Part shown: in pieces, positions 53,552-62,187 of the stretch
How positions within the stretch are numbered: position 1 is the first letter of the stretch
How the letters are laid out: each line of letters starts with the position of its first letter
Source: CAWGHZ01 sp963822575
GTDB lineage: Bacteria > Pseudomonadota > Alphaproteobacteria > MPNO01 > DASWLB01
DNA length: 64,000 nucleotides
Assembly: GCA_963822575.1 (NCBI GenBank)
Contig: CAWGHZ010000002.1
Location: forward strand, 124,001-188,000
Reading direction: 5' to 3'
Translations under genes and position numbers: made by a program
Notes under the pieces: model-generated
Told to the model about the DNA's origin: nothing
Seen by the model: only the letters and a program-made list of their open reading frames with translations
Database searches by the model: none

Positions 53552-54343
53552 CTAGCCTGCCGCCGGGCGGTCGATCTTGCGGCGGAACTGGTGGCTCGGC
53601 GGGACGTAGATGCCGCTCAGGCTGCGCAGCTCTCGGTAGATTTTCTCCGACGCCTCGTCGTGCAGCGGCACCTTCGGTCGGTTGTCGCCGGCGCCGTCCT
53701 CGGGCTTCAGCCGCCGCGCGCGGCTCGCGAGCAGGGCGTCGCGATCGAAGCCGGTGGCCTGGGACAGCGCGTCCGCCCAGCCCGTCTCCGCGGGGTCGGC
53801 CAGCTCCTCCCACGAGACGGCGCAGCCGCCGAACACGTCCATCATCAGCAGCGCGTTGCCGTAAGTGCGCCGGTAATAGTCGGCGAACTCGGGCAAGCGG
53901 ATGCCCGTCCGCACGAAATAGCTGCGTGCGGTCTCGCCGAAGGCGCGGTAGCTCACGATCATGCGCGGCTGGTAGCCGAATTTCGGCACGTGCCACAGCC
54001 ACAGATCGACGTTCATCGCCTTGACGAAGCGCGCCTCGGCAAGCGCTCGGCGCAGCAGCTTCTTGCCGCGGCTGCGGTAGTTGTCGATCATGTACTTGTA
54101 GAGCAGGAAATACCGCTTGCCGCCCTGGATATAGCCCGCCCGGCGGAACAGGAGGCTGCATCGGCTGACCAGCGGATGCTCCAGATCGCCGCCCGCCCGA
54201 TCCCAGTCGTCGGGGTTCGGCATGCCGAACTCGGCGCCGCAATCGGCAAGGATCGCCGCGAGCAGCGTTGAGCCGCTCCGCCCCGTGCACAGGATGAAGT
54301 AGCGAAGGCTGTCCTCGGCGGGCCGGGCGGGCGCAGGTGGCAT
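53552..54343 (-). CDS. Stf0-like sulfotransferase
   Basis: A 263-aa protein with the sulfotransferase fold. The PAPS 5'-phosphosulfate loop is FILCTGRSGSTLLAAIL near the start, and VSYRAFGETARSYFVRTG gives the Arg/Ser region contacting the 3'-phosphate. It would add sulfate to a sugar, lipid or phenol; phenol sulfation would fit the neighbouring hydroxylase, but that is inference. It lies between fdhB and the FAD monooxygenase on the same strand. Confidence 0.8.
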   Translation of the reverse strand: MPPAPARPAEDSLRYFILCTGRSGSTLLAAILADCGAEFGMPNPDDWDRAGGDLEHPLVSRCSLLFRRAGYIQGGKRYFLLYKYMIDNYRSRGKKLLRRALAEARFVKAMNVDLWLWHVPKFGYQPRMIVSYRAFGETARSYFVRTGIRLPEFADYYRRTYGNALLMMDVFGGCAVSWEELADPAETGWADALSQATGFDRDALLASRARRLKPEDGAGDNRPKVPLHDEASEKIYRELRSLSGIYVPPSHQFRRKIDRPAAG

Positions 54344-54376
54344 GAGGGGGCGTTCCGGATAGCGGGCGCGACAGGG

Positions 54377-56089
54377 CTATTGCGGACGGCGCCGCAAGTC
54401 ACCGGGAAAATGCCGGAGGACCGACAGAAGGCCGTTCGGTGCGGCCTGGCCGAGGCCGCAGATCGAGGCGTCGATCATGGTGCGCGCCAGCTCCTCGAGG
54501 AGCGGCCGGTCCCATTCCGCGCGCTCCATCAGCTTCACGGCCTTTTCGCAGCCGGCGCGACAGGGTGTGCACTGGCCGCAGCTCTCGTCCTCGAAGAAGC
54601 GCATCAGGTTGAGGGCGACATCGGCAGCGGAATCCTCGTCGGATAGCACCACGACCGCGGCCGAGCCGATCAGCGCGCCGTGTGCCTCGAGCGTACCGAA
54701 ATCGAGCGGCAGATCGCCGAGCGCGGCCGGCAGGATGCCGCCCGACGCGCCGCCGGGGAGGTACCCTTTGAACGCATGGCCATCTGCCATGCCGCCGCAA
54801 TACTCTTCGATCAGGTCGCGCACCCCGATGCCCGCCGGCGCGATCTTGACGCCCGGCGACTTGACCCGGCCGGAGACCGAGAAGCTGCGCAGCCCCTTGC
54901 GTCCGTTGCGGCCTTGATCGGCGAACCACGCTGCGCCCTTCTCGACGAGGTCGCGCACCCACCACAGCGTCTCCACGTTGTGGCAGAGCGTCGGGCGGCC
55001 GAACAGCCCGACCTCGGCGGGGAAGGGCGGCTTGTGGCGCGGCAGTCCGCGCTTGCCCTCGATGGATTCGAGCATCGCCGACTCTTCGCCGCAGATATAG
55101 GCCCCTGCGCCGCGGCGAAGATGCACGCGCCCCGCGTCGACCAGCCCCTCCTGCTCCAGCCGCGCGACCTCTTTTGCCACGATCTCGCGCGCCGCCGGGT
55201 ATTCGTCGCGGATATAGACGTAGATGTCGGCGACCCCGACCGCCCAGGCGGCGATCAGCATCCCCTCCAGGAAGCGATGCGGGTCGGTTTCCAGGAACCA
55301 GCGGTCCTTGAACGTGCCCGGCTCGCCCTCGTCGCCGTTGATGGCGAAGAGCTTGGGTTCCGGCATGTCGCGCACGATGCGCCACTTGCGCCCCGATGGG
55401 AAGCCGGCGCCGCCGAGCCCGCGCAGCCCCGCATCGTCGAGCACCTGGATGATGTCGTCGGATGTCTTGCGGCCCGCCAGGCAGTCGCGGAGCAGCGTGT
55501 AACCGTCCGCCGCCACGTACGCGTCGTACCCGGTGTAGGGCGGCAGCTCCGGCGCGGTTTGCTTGGCCGCTACGGCCGCGCGTATCGCCTCGGGCGTCGC
55601 GCGGGCGATCTGGTTGTGCGCCACGGCCGCGACCGGCGCCTTGTCGCAGCCGCCCATGCAGGGCGCGCGCAGGATGCGGACCTTGGCGCCCGGGTCGGTG
55701 GCGAGCGCCGCCATCAGCGCCTCGGCCCCCATCAGGGCGCAGGTCACGCTGTCGCACACGCGCACGGTGATCTCCGGCGGCGGCGGCGCGCCGTCGTCGA
55801 CTACGTCGAAATGGGCGTAGAACGTCGCCACCTCGTACACCTCGGTCAGCGCCAGGCGCATTTCGTGCGCCAGCGCGGCGAGGTGCGCGGCCGAGAGATG
55901 GCCGTAATTGTCCTGGATGCGGTGGAGGTATTCGATCAGCAGGTCGCGGCGCAGCGCCTCGCCGCCGATGAGCGCGCGCACCCGCTCGATCGCGTCGGGG
56001 TCGACCTGTCGGCCGCGGTTGAACGGCTGGGCGCGCCCGCCCCGGCCGGGGTGGATGTGGCGCTCGACCTTGGCGCGTCCGTCCGACAT
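54377..56089 (-). CDS. fdhB: NAD-dependent formate dehydrogenase, beta subunit (NuoE-NuoF fusion)
   Basis: Diaphorase subunit of 570 aa joining two Complex I homologs. The N-terminal NuoE-like part (1-160) has four [2Fe-2S] Cys, in CDSVTC and CMGGC. The NuoF-like part binds NADH and FMN through RGLGGAGFPSGRKW and GDEGEPGTFKDRW, and the [4Fe-4S] Cys are in ESCGQCTPCRAG and a later ICGLG. The length equals that of the Methylobacterium FDH1 beta subunit. First gene of a six-gene minus-strand run ending with fdhA and a cupin. ATG 56089 is preceded by GGGAG. Confidence 0.93.
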   Translation of the reverse strand: MSDGRAKVERHIHPGRGGRAQPFNRGRQVDPDAIERVRALIGGEALRRDLLIEYLHRIQDNYGHLSAAHLAALAHEMRLALTEVYEVATFYAHFDVVDDGAPPPPEITVRVCDSVTCALMGAEALMAALATDPGAKVRILRAPCMGGCDKAPVAAVAHNQIARATPEAIRAAVAAKQTAPELPPYTGYDAYVAADGYTLLRDCLAGRKTSDDIIQVLDDAGLRGLGGAGFPSGRKWRIVRDMPEPKLFAINGDEGEPGTFKDRWFLETDPHRFLEGMLIAAWAVGVADIYVYIRDEYPAAREIVAKEVARLEQEGLVDAGRVHLRRGAGAYICGEESAMLESIEGKRGLPRHKPPFPAEVGLFGRPTLCHNVETLWWVRDLVEKGAAWFADQGRNGRKGLRSFSVSGRVKSPGVKIAPAGIGVRDLIEEYCGGMADGHAFKGYLPGGASGGILPAALGDLPLDFGTLEAHGALIGSAAVVVLSDEDSAADVALNLMRFFEDESCGQCTPCRAGCEKAVKLMERAEWDRPLLEELARTMIDASICGLGQAAPNGLLSVLRHFPGDLRRRPQ

Positions 56090-56313
56090 GCGATCTCCCG
56101 CCTCGCGCTCCGCTGGCGGGCCGGTCATATAAGAGCCTCGCCTGGCCCGCAAGGGGCGGACACGCCCCCTCGACCCGCCGGCCACCGATTGGCGACAACG
56201 CTGTACAACAAACGGGACTATCCATAACATTACTCCGTCGTTCCCGCGCCGTAACAAGTGGAGCGGCGCGGCGCGCCCGTCGTCCGGCGGGCGCCGAATA
56301 ACGGGAGGACAAG

Positions 56314-57297
56314 ATGAAACCTACCGCGCGACTGGTCGCGACAGCCGCAACGGCTGCCCTGGTACTTGGAGTCGGCTCGTTCACGCCCCGCTCCGCCGCG
56401 GCGGAATGGAAGCCGCAGAAGCCGATCAACGTCATCATCATGGCCGGCAAGGGCGGCGGCGCCGACAAGCTCGCCCGGCTCTGGCAGGGCATCGTGCAGA
56501 AGCACAAGCTGAGCCCCGAGCCGCTGATCCCGATCAACAAGGGCGGCGGATCGGGCGCCGAGGCGCTGCGCTACATGAAGGACCACCAGGGCAGCGCGTA
56601 CGACATCCTGGTGACGCTCGACAGCCTCTACACCACCCCGATCATCGTTAAGGGGTTGGACGTCGACCCCAACACCATGACGCCGATCCGGCTGATGGCG
56701 AAGGACACGTTCCTGCTGTGGGTTGCCGACCCGAAGATCAAGACCATCGACGACTATGCGACGGCAGTGAAGGCCAAGGGCAACAACTGGAAGATGGGCG
56801 GCACCGGATCGGGCCAGGAGGATTCGCTGGTCACCGCGATGATCGCCAAGGCCTACGGCCTCAAGATGACCTACGTGCCCTACAAGGGCGGCGGAACCGT
56901 GGCGGCTCAGCTCGTCGGCCATCACATCGATTCCACCGTCAACAACCCGTCCGAGCAGCTCGGGTTCTACCAGGCGCACAAGTCGCACCCGATCGCCGCC
57001 TTCACCGACGATCGGATGGCGGGCTTCCCGGTGCCGACCTTCAAGGAGCTGGGCAAGGATCTGGTCTATTACATGGACCGCCAGGTCGTCGGCCCGCCCG
57101 GCATGCCGAAGGACGCGCAGGCGTTCTACATGCAGCTCTTTCAGAAGGTCGCCGACACGCCGGAGTGGAAGGCCTACCTGAAGAAGAACGCGCTGGTCGG
57201 CGCCGACATCCAGGGCGCGGCGCTGCACGACTACATCGCCAAGCGGTATGACCTGCACAAGCAGCTCATGTCGCTCTGGACCAACTTCAACAGCTAG
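56314..57297 (+). CDS. tctC: Tripartite tricarboxylate transporter binding protein TctC
   Basis: Periplasmic receptor of 327 aa with a signal peptide (1-30, ending RSAAA). The Bug/TctC fold is shown by WKPQKPINVIIMAGKGGGAD, GGGSGAEALRYMKDH, GTGSGQEDSL and YVPYKGGGTVAAQLVG, the strongly conserved ligand loop. It pairs with TctB and TctA, which are encoded convergently on the other strand; its position beside oxalate genes suggests oxalate or a related dicarboxylate as ligand. Well-spaced GGGAGGA precedes the ATG. Confidence 0.93.
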   Translation: MKPTARLVATAATAALVLGVGSFTPRSAAAEWKPQKPINVIIMAGKGGGADKLARLWQGIVQKHKLSPEPLIPINKGGGSGAEALRYMKDHQGSAYDILVTLDSLYTTPIIVKGLDVDPNTMTPIRLMAKDTFLLWVADPKIKTIDDYATAVKAKGNNWKMGGTGSGQEDSLVTAMIAKAYGLKMTYVPYKGGGTVAAQLVGHHIDSTVNNPSEQLGFYQAHKSHPIAAFTDDRMAGFPVPTFKELGKDLVYYMDRQVVGPPGMPKDAQAFYMQLFQKVADTPEWKAYLKKNALVGADIQGAALHDYIAKRYDLHKQLMSLWTNFNS

Positions 57298-57314
57298 GGC
57301 CGTTCGACCTCGGC

Positions 57315-57434
57315 TGTCATCCCGGGCGCAGCGCAGCGCGAAGCCGTGCGCTGCAGACCCGGGACCCATTTCGGAGCGACACGGACATCTGAATATGGGC
57401 CCCGGATCGGCGCTACGCGCCGTCCGGGGTGACA
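57315..57434. repeat. Intergenic palindromic repeat, family A copy 3
   Basis: A 120-base element from TGTCATCCCGG to CCGGGGTGACA, in the same orientation as copy 1. The first hairpin has GGGCGCAGCGCAG / CTGCAGACCCGGG arms; the second is CCCCGGATCGGCGC / GCGCCGTCCGGGG. It fills the gap between the convergent tctC and tctA stops. Confidence 0.85.
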
Positions 57435-57445
57435 GTGTTGGCGTG

Positions 57446-58963
57446 TCAAACGCTCGCCGGCGCGGAGGGGCGGCGGCCCAGCAGCGCCTTGATCGGCGGC
57501 AGGATCAAGAGCGCGACGGTGCAGGCCAGCAGCACGATCGAGATCGTGGAGGACGCGAATATCCCCATGTCACCGTGCGAGCCGATCAGCGCCTGGCGGA
57601 AGTTGCGTTCGGTGAGCGGGCCAAGCACGATGGCGAGTGCGGCCGGCGCCATCGGGTAGTCGAGCTTGCGCAACAGATACCCGCCGATGCCGAAGATCAC
57701 CATCAGCCACACGTCGTGCAGCGTGTCGGTCGGCGCGTAGCCGCCGACGATGCACAGGATGTAGATGACGGGCGCCAGCACCGAGAAGGGCAGCCTCAGG
57801 ATCGCAATGAACAGCGGGATGGTCATCACCATCAGCGCCGCCGCCGCGATGTTCGAGAGATAAAGGCTCGAGATCAGGCCCCAGGCGAAGTCCGGCTCGT
57901 TCTGGAACAGGAGTGGGCCGGGCTGCAGCCCCCAGATGAACATGCCGCCGAGCAGCACGGCGGTGGTCGGCGAGCCCGGAATGCCGAGCGTCAGCATCGG
58001 CAGCATCGAGCCGGTCGAGGCGGCGTTGTTGGCCGACTCAGGCGCGGCCACGCCCTTGGGCTCGCCCTTGCCGAAATTGCCCGGGTTGCGCGACAGCGTC
58101 TTCGCCATGCCGTAGGCCATCAGCGAGCCAGGCGTTGCGCCCGCCGCCGGCAGGATGCCGACGACATAGCCCAGGAGCGCGCCCATGTTCATGTTCACGA
58201 ATCCCTGGCGCAGGCATTTGAGCCCGTCGCGATAGGTCTCGCGGTTGAACACCGGCTTGATCATCGACACGTCGCCGCCGGAAAGCTGGATGGTCCACAA
58301 CATCTCGCCGATGCCGTAGAGCCCGATCGCCAGCACCAGGAAGTTGATGCCGTGATAGAAGCCGGGAAGGTTGAGGAAGATCAGCCGCGGCTGGCCCGAA
58401 ATCTCGTCGAGCCCGACGGTGGACAGCAAGAGCCCCAGCGCGATCGAGAACATCGTCTTCCAGATGTCGTCGCCGCCGAGCCCGATGAAGGTGGCGAAGG
58501 CCAGCATCATCAGCATGAAGTTCTCGGCCGGGCCGAAACGCAGCGCGAAATCGGCGAGCGGCGGCGCGATCAGTGTGAACAGGATGACTGACACGGTGCC
58601 GCCGTAGAACGACGCGCCGGCCGACACCATCAGCGCCTGCACCGCGCGGCCCTGCGTCGCCATCGGCCGTCCGTCGAAGGTCGTGGCGACCGCCGTCGAG
58701 GCGCCGGGAATGCCCAGCAGGATCGACGAGATCGAGCCGCCGAACATGGCGCCGTAATAGATCGCGCCGAGGAAGATGATCGCCGTCGTCGGTGGCAGCA
58801 GGAAGGTCACGGGCAGCAGGATCGCCACGCCGTTCACCGAGCCCAGCCCCGGCATCGCGCCGATGAACAGGCCGAGCGCGCAGCCGACGACGATGGCAGC
58901 CAGGTTCCCGGCGTGGAACGAAACCAGGAACCCGTGTCCCAACGACTGAAGGATCACATCCAT
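57446..58963 (-). CDS. tctA: Tripartite tricarboxylate transporter large permease TctA
   Basis: Twelve-segment permease of 505 aa. The family opening is FIGAMPGLGSVNGVAILLPV, and IYYGAMFGGSISSILLGIPG is the TctA signature. A second copy of the inverted motif, YVVGILPAAGATPGSLMAYG, marks the other half. Starts 10 bases after the tctB stop on the same strand. Confidence 0.94.
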   Translation of the reverse strand: MDVILQSLGHGFLVSFHAGNLAAIVVGCALGLFIGAMPGLGSVNGVAILLPVTFLLPPTTAIIFLGAIYYGAMFGGSISSILLGIPGASTAVATTFDGRPMATQGRAVQALMVSAGASFYGGTVSVILFTLIAPPLADFALRFGPAENFMLMMLAFATFIGLGGDDIWKTMFSIALGLLLSTVGLDEISGQPRLIFLNLPGFYHGINFLVLAIGLYGIGEMLWTIQLSGGDVSMIKPVFNRETYRDGLKCLRQGFVNMNMGALLGYVVGILPAAGATPGSLMAYGMAKTLSRNPGNFGKGEPKGVAAPESANNAASTGSMLPMLTLGIPGSPTTAVLLGGMFIWGLQPGPLLFQNEPDFAWGLISSLYLSNIAAAALMVMTIPLFIAILRLPFSVLAPVIYILCIVGGYAPTDTLHDVWLMVIFGIGGYLLRKLDYPMAPAALAIVLGPLTERNFRQALIGSHGDMGIFASSTISIVLLACTVALLILPPIKALLGRRPSAPASV

Positions 58964-58973
58964 CGCGCGCCAC

Positions 58974-59489
58974 CTAGGCCGAGGGCGCGTTGAAGAAGGC
59001 GAAGATCGGGTAAAACAGCGGGTCGGTGTAGCCCTTGGGCAGGATCTGCTGCATCAGGATTTCGAAGAACAGGAAGATCGCGACCGGCGTCGCCACCGAC
59101 AGCGCGATCACCGCCCCCCACCCATGCCTGCGCCGGCCGAGGAAACGCATGTGCGCGACCAGCAGCAGCACGATCGCTCCGTACGTGCCGATCACGTAGA
59201 TCGAGGCGAGCGCGATCACCAGCGAGCCCGCGTGCAACATCGCGTGCTTGAACTCGACGCGCGTGAAATAGGCCTTGCCGACCCAGGCCTCCGGGATGCG
59301 CCCGGCGGCGGCGCGCCCGATGATGACCAGGCAGCTCGCAAGCATGATGAGCGACAAATAGAAGGGGAACATCCCGCCGCCCGGCCCGCGGCCCCGGACC
59401 CAGTCGATCGGCAGTTCGGTGCTCTTGATTGCTGCGTAGGCGGAAAACAGGGCCAGCACGGCGGCGGCGGCGATCTCGGCGCGCTTCAT
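58974..59489 (-). CDS. tctB: Tripartite tricarboxylate transporter small permease TctB
   Basis: Membrane protein of 171 aa with four hydrophobic segments, the usual TctB size. The opening MKRAEIAAAAVLALFSAYAA and GRGPGGGMFPFYLSLIMLAS are family-typical. The ATG at 59489 follows GGGGAGGAA; a longer open frame beyond it is antisense to the regulator gene. Together with tctA it is divergent from the GntR gene. Confidence 0.9.
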   Translation of the reverse strand: MKRAEIAAAAVLALFSAYAAIKSTELPIDWVRGRGPGGGMFPFYLSLIMLASCLVIIGRAAAGRIPEAWVGKAYFTRVEFKHAMLHAGSLVIALASIYVIGTYGAIVLLLVAHMRFLGRRRHGWGAVIALSVATPVAIFLFFEILMQQILPKGYTDPLFYPIFAFFNAPSA

Positions 59490-59636
59490 GTTCCTCCCCT
59501 TCCGAAACCTGGACGGTTTTCTGTCGGGCCGTGGCCGGCCCAGGGCAGCGGCGAGTGTAGTCTTCCCGGCCAAGCTTGTGCAGCCGCCCCGACGGACGCC
59601 GATTCTCGCGCCGATCGGCAGCGGTCGACGATCCTC

Positions 59637-59664
59637 TTGCCCGGCGTGACAGGGCTGGCATAAT
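59637..59664 (+). promoter_or_regulatory. Promoter for the GntR-oxc-frc operon
   Basis: TTGCCC (59637-59642), 16-base spacer, CATAAT (59659-59664), then the GntR ATG at 59706. The -10 overlaps the left arm of the operator-like palindrome at 59657-59678, which fits autorepression. Confidence 0.45.
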
Positions 59665-59678
59665 GTATACCAGATGCC
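59657..59678. promoter_or_regulatory. GntR operator candidate
   Basis: GGCAT at 59657-59661 and ATGCC at 59674-59678 enclose ATGTATACCA, whose centre GTATAC is itself a palindrome. On the minus strand it reads TGGTATACAT, close to the TGGTnnnACCA-like sites of FadR-type GntR proteins. It lies between the divergent tctB and GntR genes, 28 bases before the regulator start. Confidence 0.5.
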
Positions 59679-59705
59679 GGGGCGGAACTTGGCGCGGAGA
59701 AAACG

Positions 59706-60398
59706 ATGGCGGCCGCACGGCTCGATCTTCAGCCACTCGAAGCCAATCCCGTCCTCAGGGACCGCATCTACGAGTCGCTCAAGCGCTCGATCACCGGGCT
59801 CGACCTCTATGCGACGGAGGAGCCGATCCGGCTCGACGAGCGCCAGCTTTCGCTCGAGCTCGGCGTATCGCGCACGCCCGTGCGCGAGGCGCTGGCCCGG
59901 CTGGAGCAGGAGGGGTTCGTCCGTACCCAGGCGCGGCGCGGCGTGTTCGTCGTGCGCAAGACCAAGCGCGAGATATTGGAGATGATCACGCTCTGGGCCG
60001 CGCTCGAGAGCATGGCGGCGCGCCTCGCCACCGAGCGCGCGTCGGACGCCGAGATCGCGAGCCTCCGCCTGATGTTCGCGACGTTCGTGGACGACCAGCC
60101 GGAAGCGCGTATCGACGAATACTCCGACACCAACATCCGGTTTCACCAGGCACTCCTGGCGATGAGCCATTGCGACCTGCTGGTCGAGACGGCGGCGAAC
60201 CTGTTCGTGCACATGCGCTCGATCCGCAAGCGCACCATCGGCGAGCAGGACCGCGCCAGCCGGTCGATCATCGACCACATGAACATCATCGAGGCGCTCG
60301 AGCGGCGCGACGCCGACCTCGCCGAGCGACTCGCGCGCGAGCATACGCTGGGCCTCGCCGCCCATGTCGAAACGCACGTCACCTATCTCGACGAATGA
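59706..60398 (+). CDS. GntR-family (FCD domain) regulator
   Basis: Repressor-type protein of 230 aa: winged helix (about 12-80) with LDERQLSLELGVSRTPVREALARLEQEGFV, then an all-helical FCD ligand domain (about 90-220) with an Arg/Asp/His-rich pocket (NIRFHQALL, RSIIDHMNIIEAL). It probably senses oxalate, a CoA ester or a related acid. Its stop overlaps an in-frame ATG just before oxc, so regulator and oxc are transcribed together, with the permease genes divergent. Confidence 0.9.
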   Translation: MAAARLDLQPLEANPVLRDRIYESLKRSITGLDLYATEEPIRLDERQLSLELGVSRTPVREALARLEQEGFVRTQARRGVFVVRKTKREILEMITLWAALESMAARLATERASDAEIASLRLMFATFVDDQPEARIDEYSDTNIRFHQALLAMSHCDLLVETAANLFVHMRSIRKRTIGEQDRASRSIIDHMNIIEALERRDADLAERLAREHTLGLAAHVETHVTYLDE

Positions 60399-60415
60399 CG
60401 CAAGGGGAGACCGCC

Positions 60416-62147
60416 ATGGCGACGGAAGTGCGAGCGGACGCGGCCGAGACTGCGGGCGAGCTGACCGACGGGTTCCACCTCGTCATCGACGCCCTCAAGC
60501 TCAACGGGATCGGCACGATCTATGGCGTGCCGGGCATCCCGATCACCGACCTCGGCCGCCTTGCCCAGGCCGAGGGGATGCGCGTGCTGTCCTTCCGGCA
60601 TGAGCAGAACGCGGGCTACGCCGCGGCGATCGCAGGATATCTCACGCAGAAGCCGGGCATCTGCCTCACCGTTTCGGCGCCCGGCTTCCTCAACGGGCTG
60701 ACGGCGCTCGCCCACGCCACCACCAATTGCTTCCCGATGATCCTGATCTCCGGCTCGTCCGAGCGCGAGATCGTCGATCTGCAGCAGGGCGACTACGAGG
60801 AGATGGACCAGCTCGCGGTCGCCAAGCCGCTGTGCAAGGCGGCCTACCGCATCCTCCACGCGCAGGACATCGGCATTGGCGTCGCGCGCGCGATCCGCGC
60901 GGCCGTCTCGGGCCGTCCGGGCGGGGTCTATCTCGACCTGCCGGCGAAGCTCCTGGGCCAGGCGATGGACGCGGAGAAGGGGGCCAAATCGCTGGTCAAG
61001 GTGATCGACCCCGCGCCGCGCCAGATCCCGGCGCCCGACGCCGTCTCGCGCGCGCTCGACGTGCTCAAGGGTGCGAAGCGGCCGCTCATCATCCTTGGCA
61101 AAGGTGCCGCCTACGCCCAGGCCGATGACGCGATCCGCGCGCTCGTCGAGAAGAGCGGCATCCCGTTCCTGCCCATGAGCATGGCCAAGGGGCTGCTGCC
61201 CGACACGCACCCGCAATGCGCGGGCGCGGCACGCTCGCTGGTGCTGCAGGAATCCGACGTCGTCATGCTGATCGGCGCGCGGCTCAACTGGCTGCTGTCG
61301 CACGGCAAGGGCAAGAGCTGGGGCGCGCCGCCGAAGAAATTCGTCCATGTCGACATCGAGCCGCGCGAGATGGATTCGAACGTCGAGATCGCGGCGCCGC
61401 TGGTCGGCGACATTGGCTCGTGCGTCGCGGCGCTGCTCGCGGCCATGGGCGACAAATGGGCGCCGCCGCCCGCCGACTGGATCGCGACGGTCAGGGAAAA
61501 GCGCGACAGCAACGTCGAGCGCATGGCGCCACGCCTGCAGAACAACAACGTCCCGATGGACTATCACGGCGCGCTCGGCGTCCTGCGGACGGTCGTGAAG
61601 GAACGGCCGGACGCCATCCTGGTCAACGAGGGCGCCAACACGCTCGACTTCGCCCGCTCGATCATCGACATGTACCAGCCGCGCAAGCGGCTCGATGTCG
61701 GTACCTGGGGCGTGATGGGCGTCGGCATGGGCTCGGCCATCGCCGCCGCGGTGGAGACGGGCAAGCCCGTGCTCGCCGTGGTGGGCGACAGCGCCTTCGG
61801 CTTCTCCGGCATGGAGATCGAGACGATCTGCCGCTACGGTTTGCCGGTTTGCGTCGTGGTGTTCAACAATGGCGGGATCTATCGCGGCACCGACGCGAAC
61901 CTGTCCGGCGGCGCCGACCCGGCCCCGACCGTCTTCGTGAAGGACGCGCGCTACGACCGGATGATGGAGGCGTTCGGCGGCGCCGGCGTCAACGCGACCT
62001 CGCCCGACGAGCTCGGCCGCGCGGTGCGTGCGGCGATGGAACTCCGGCAAGCCGACGCTGGTGAACGCGGTGATCGACGTGGCGGCCGGCACCGAAAGCG
62101 GCCGCATCGGCAACCTCAACCCGAAAAGCGTCGTGGCCAAGAAATAG
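60416..62147 (+). CDS. oxc: Oxalyl-CoA decarboxylase, frameshifted near the 3' end
   Basis: Thiamine-diphosphate enzyme (about 576 aa if repaired) that converts oxalyl-CoA to formyl-CoA and CO2. The cofactor Glu is in SFRHEQNAGYAA, and the TPP motif runs from VVGDSAFGFSGMEIE to NNGGIYRG. After AVRAAMEL, around residue 542, the frame becomes Arg/Gly-rich and runs to 62191. The adjacent frame reads GKPTLVNAVIDVAAG and NLNPKSVVAKK and stops at 62147, the expected enzyme end. One surplus base in the CTCC at 62042-62045 accounts for it. The start 60416 follows AGGGGAGA. Confidence 0.9.
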
Positions 62148-62187
62148 CGGGCTGCGGCAATCCCCCTCTCAGGAGAAGGAGCGAACG

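Noticed and set aside
51504..54343. The three-gene cassette between fdhB and fdhA as an inserted mobile element
   Set aside because: No transposase, integrase, terminal inverted repeat or direct repeat was found at its borders, and base composition looks like that of the neighbours.
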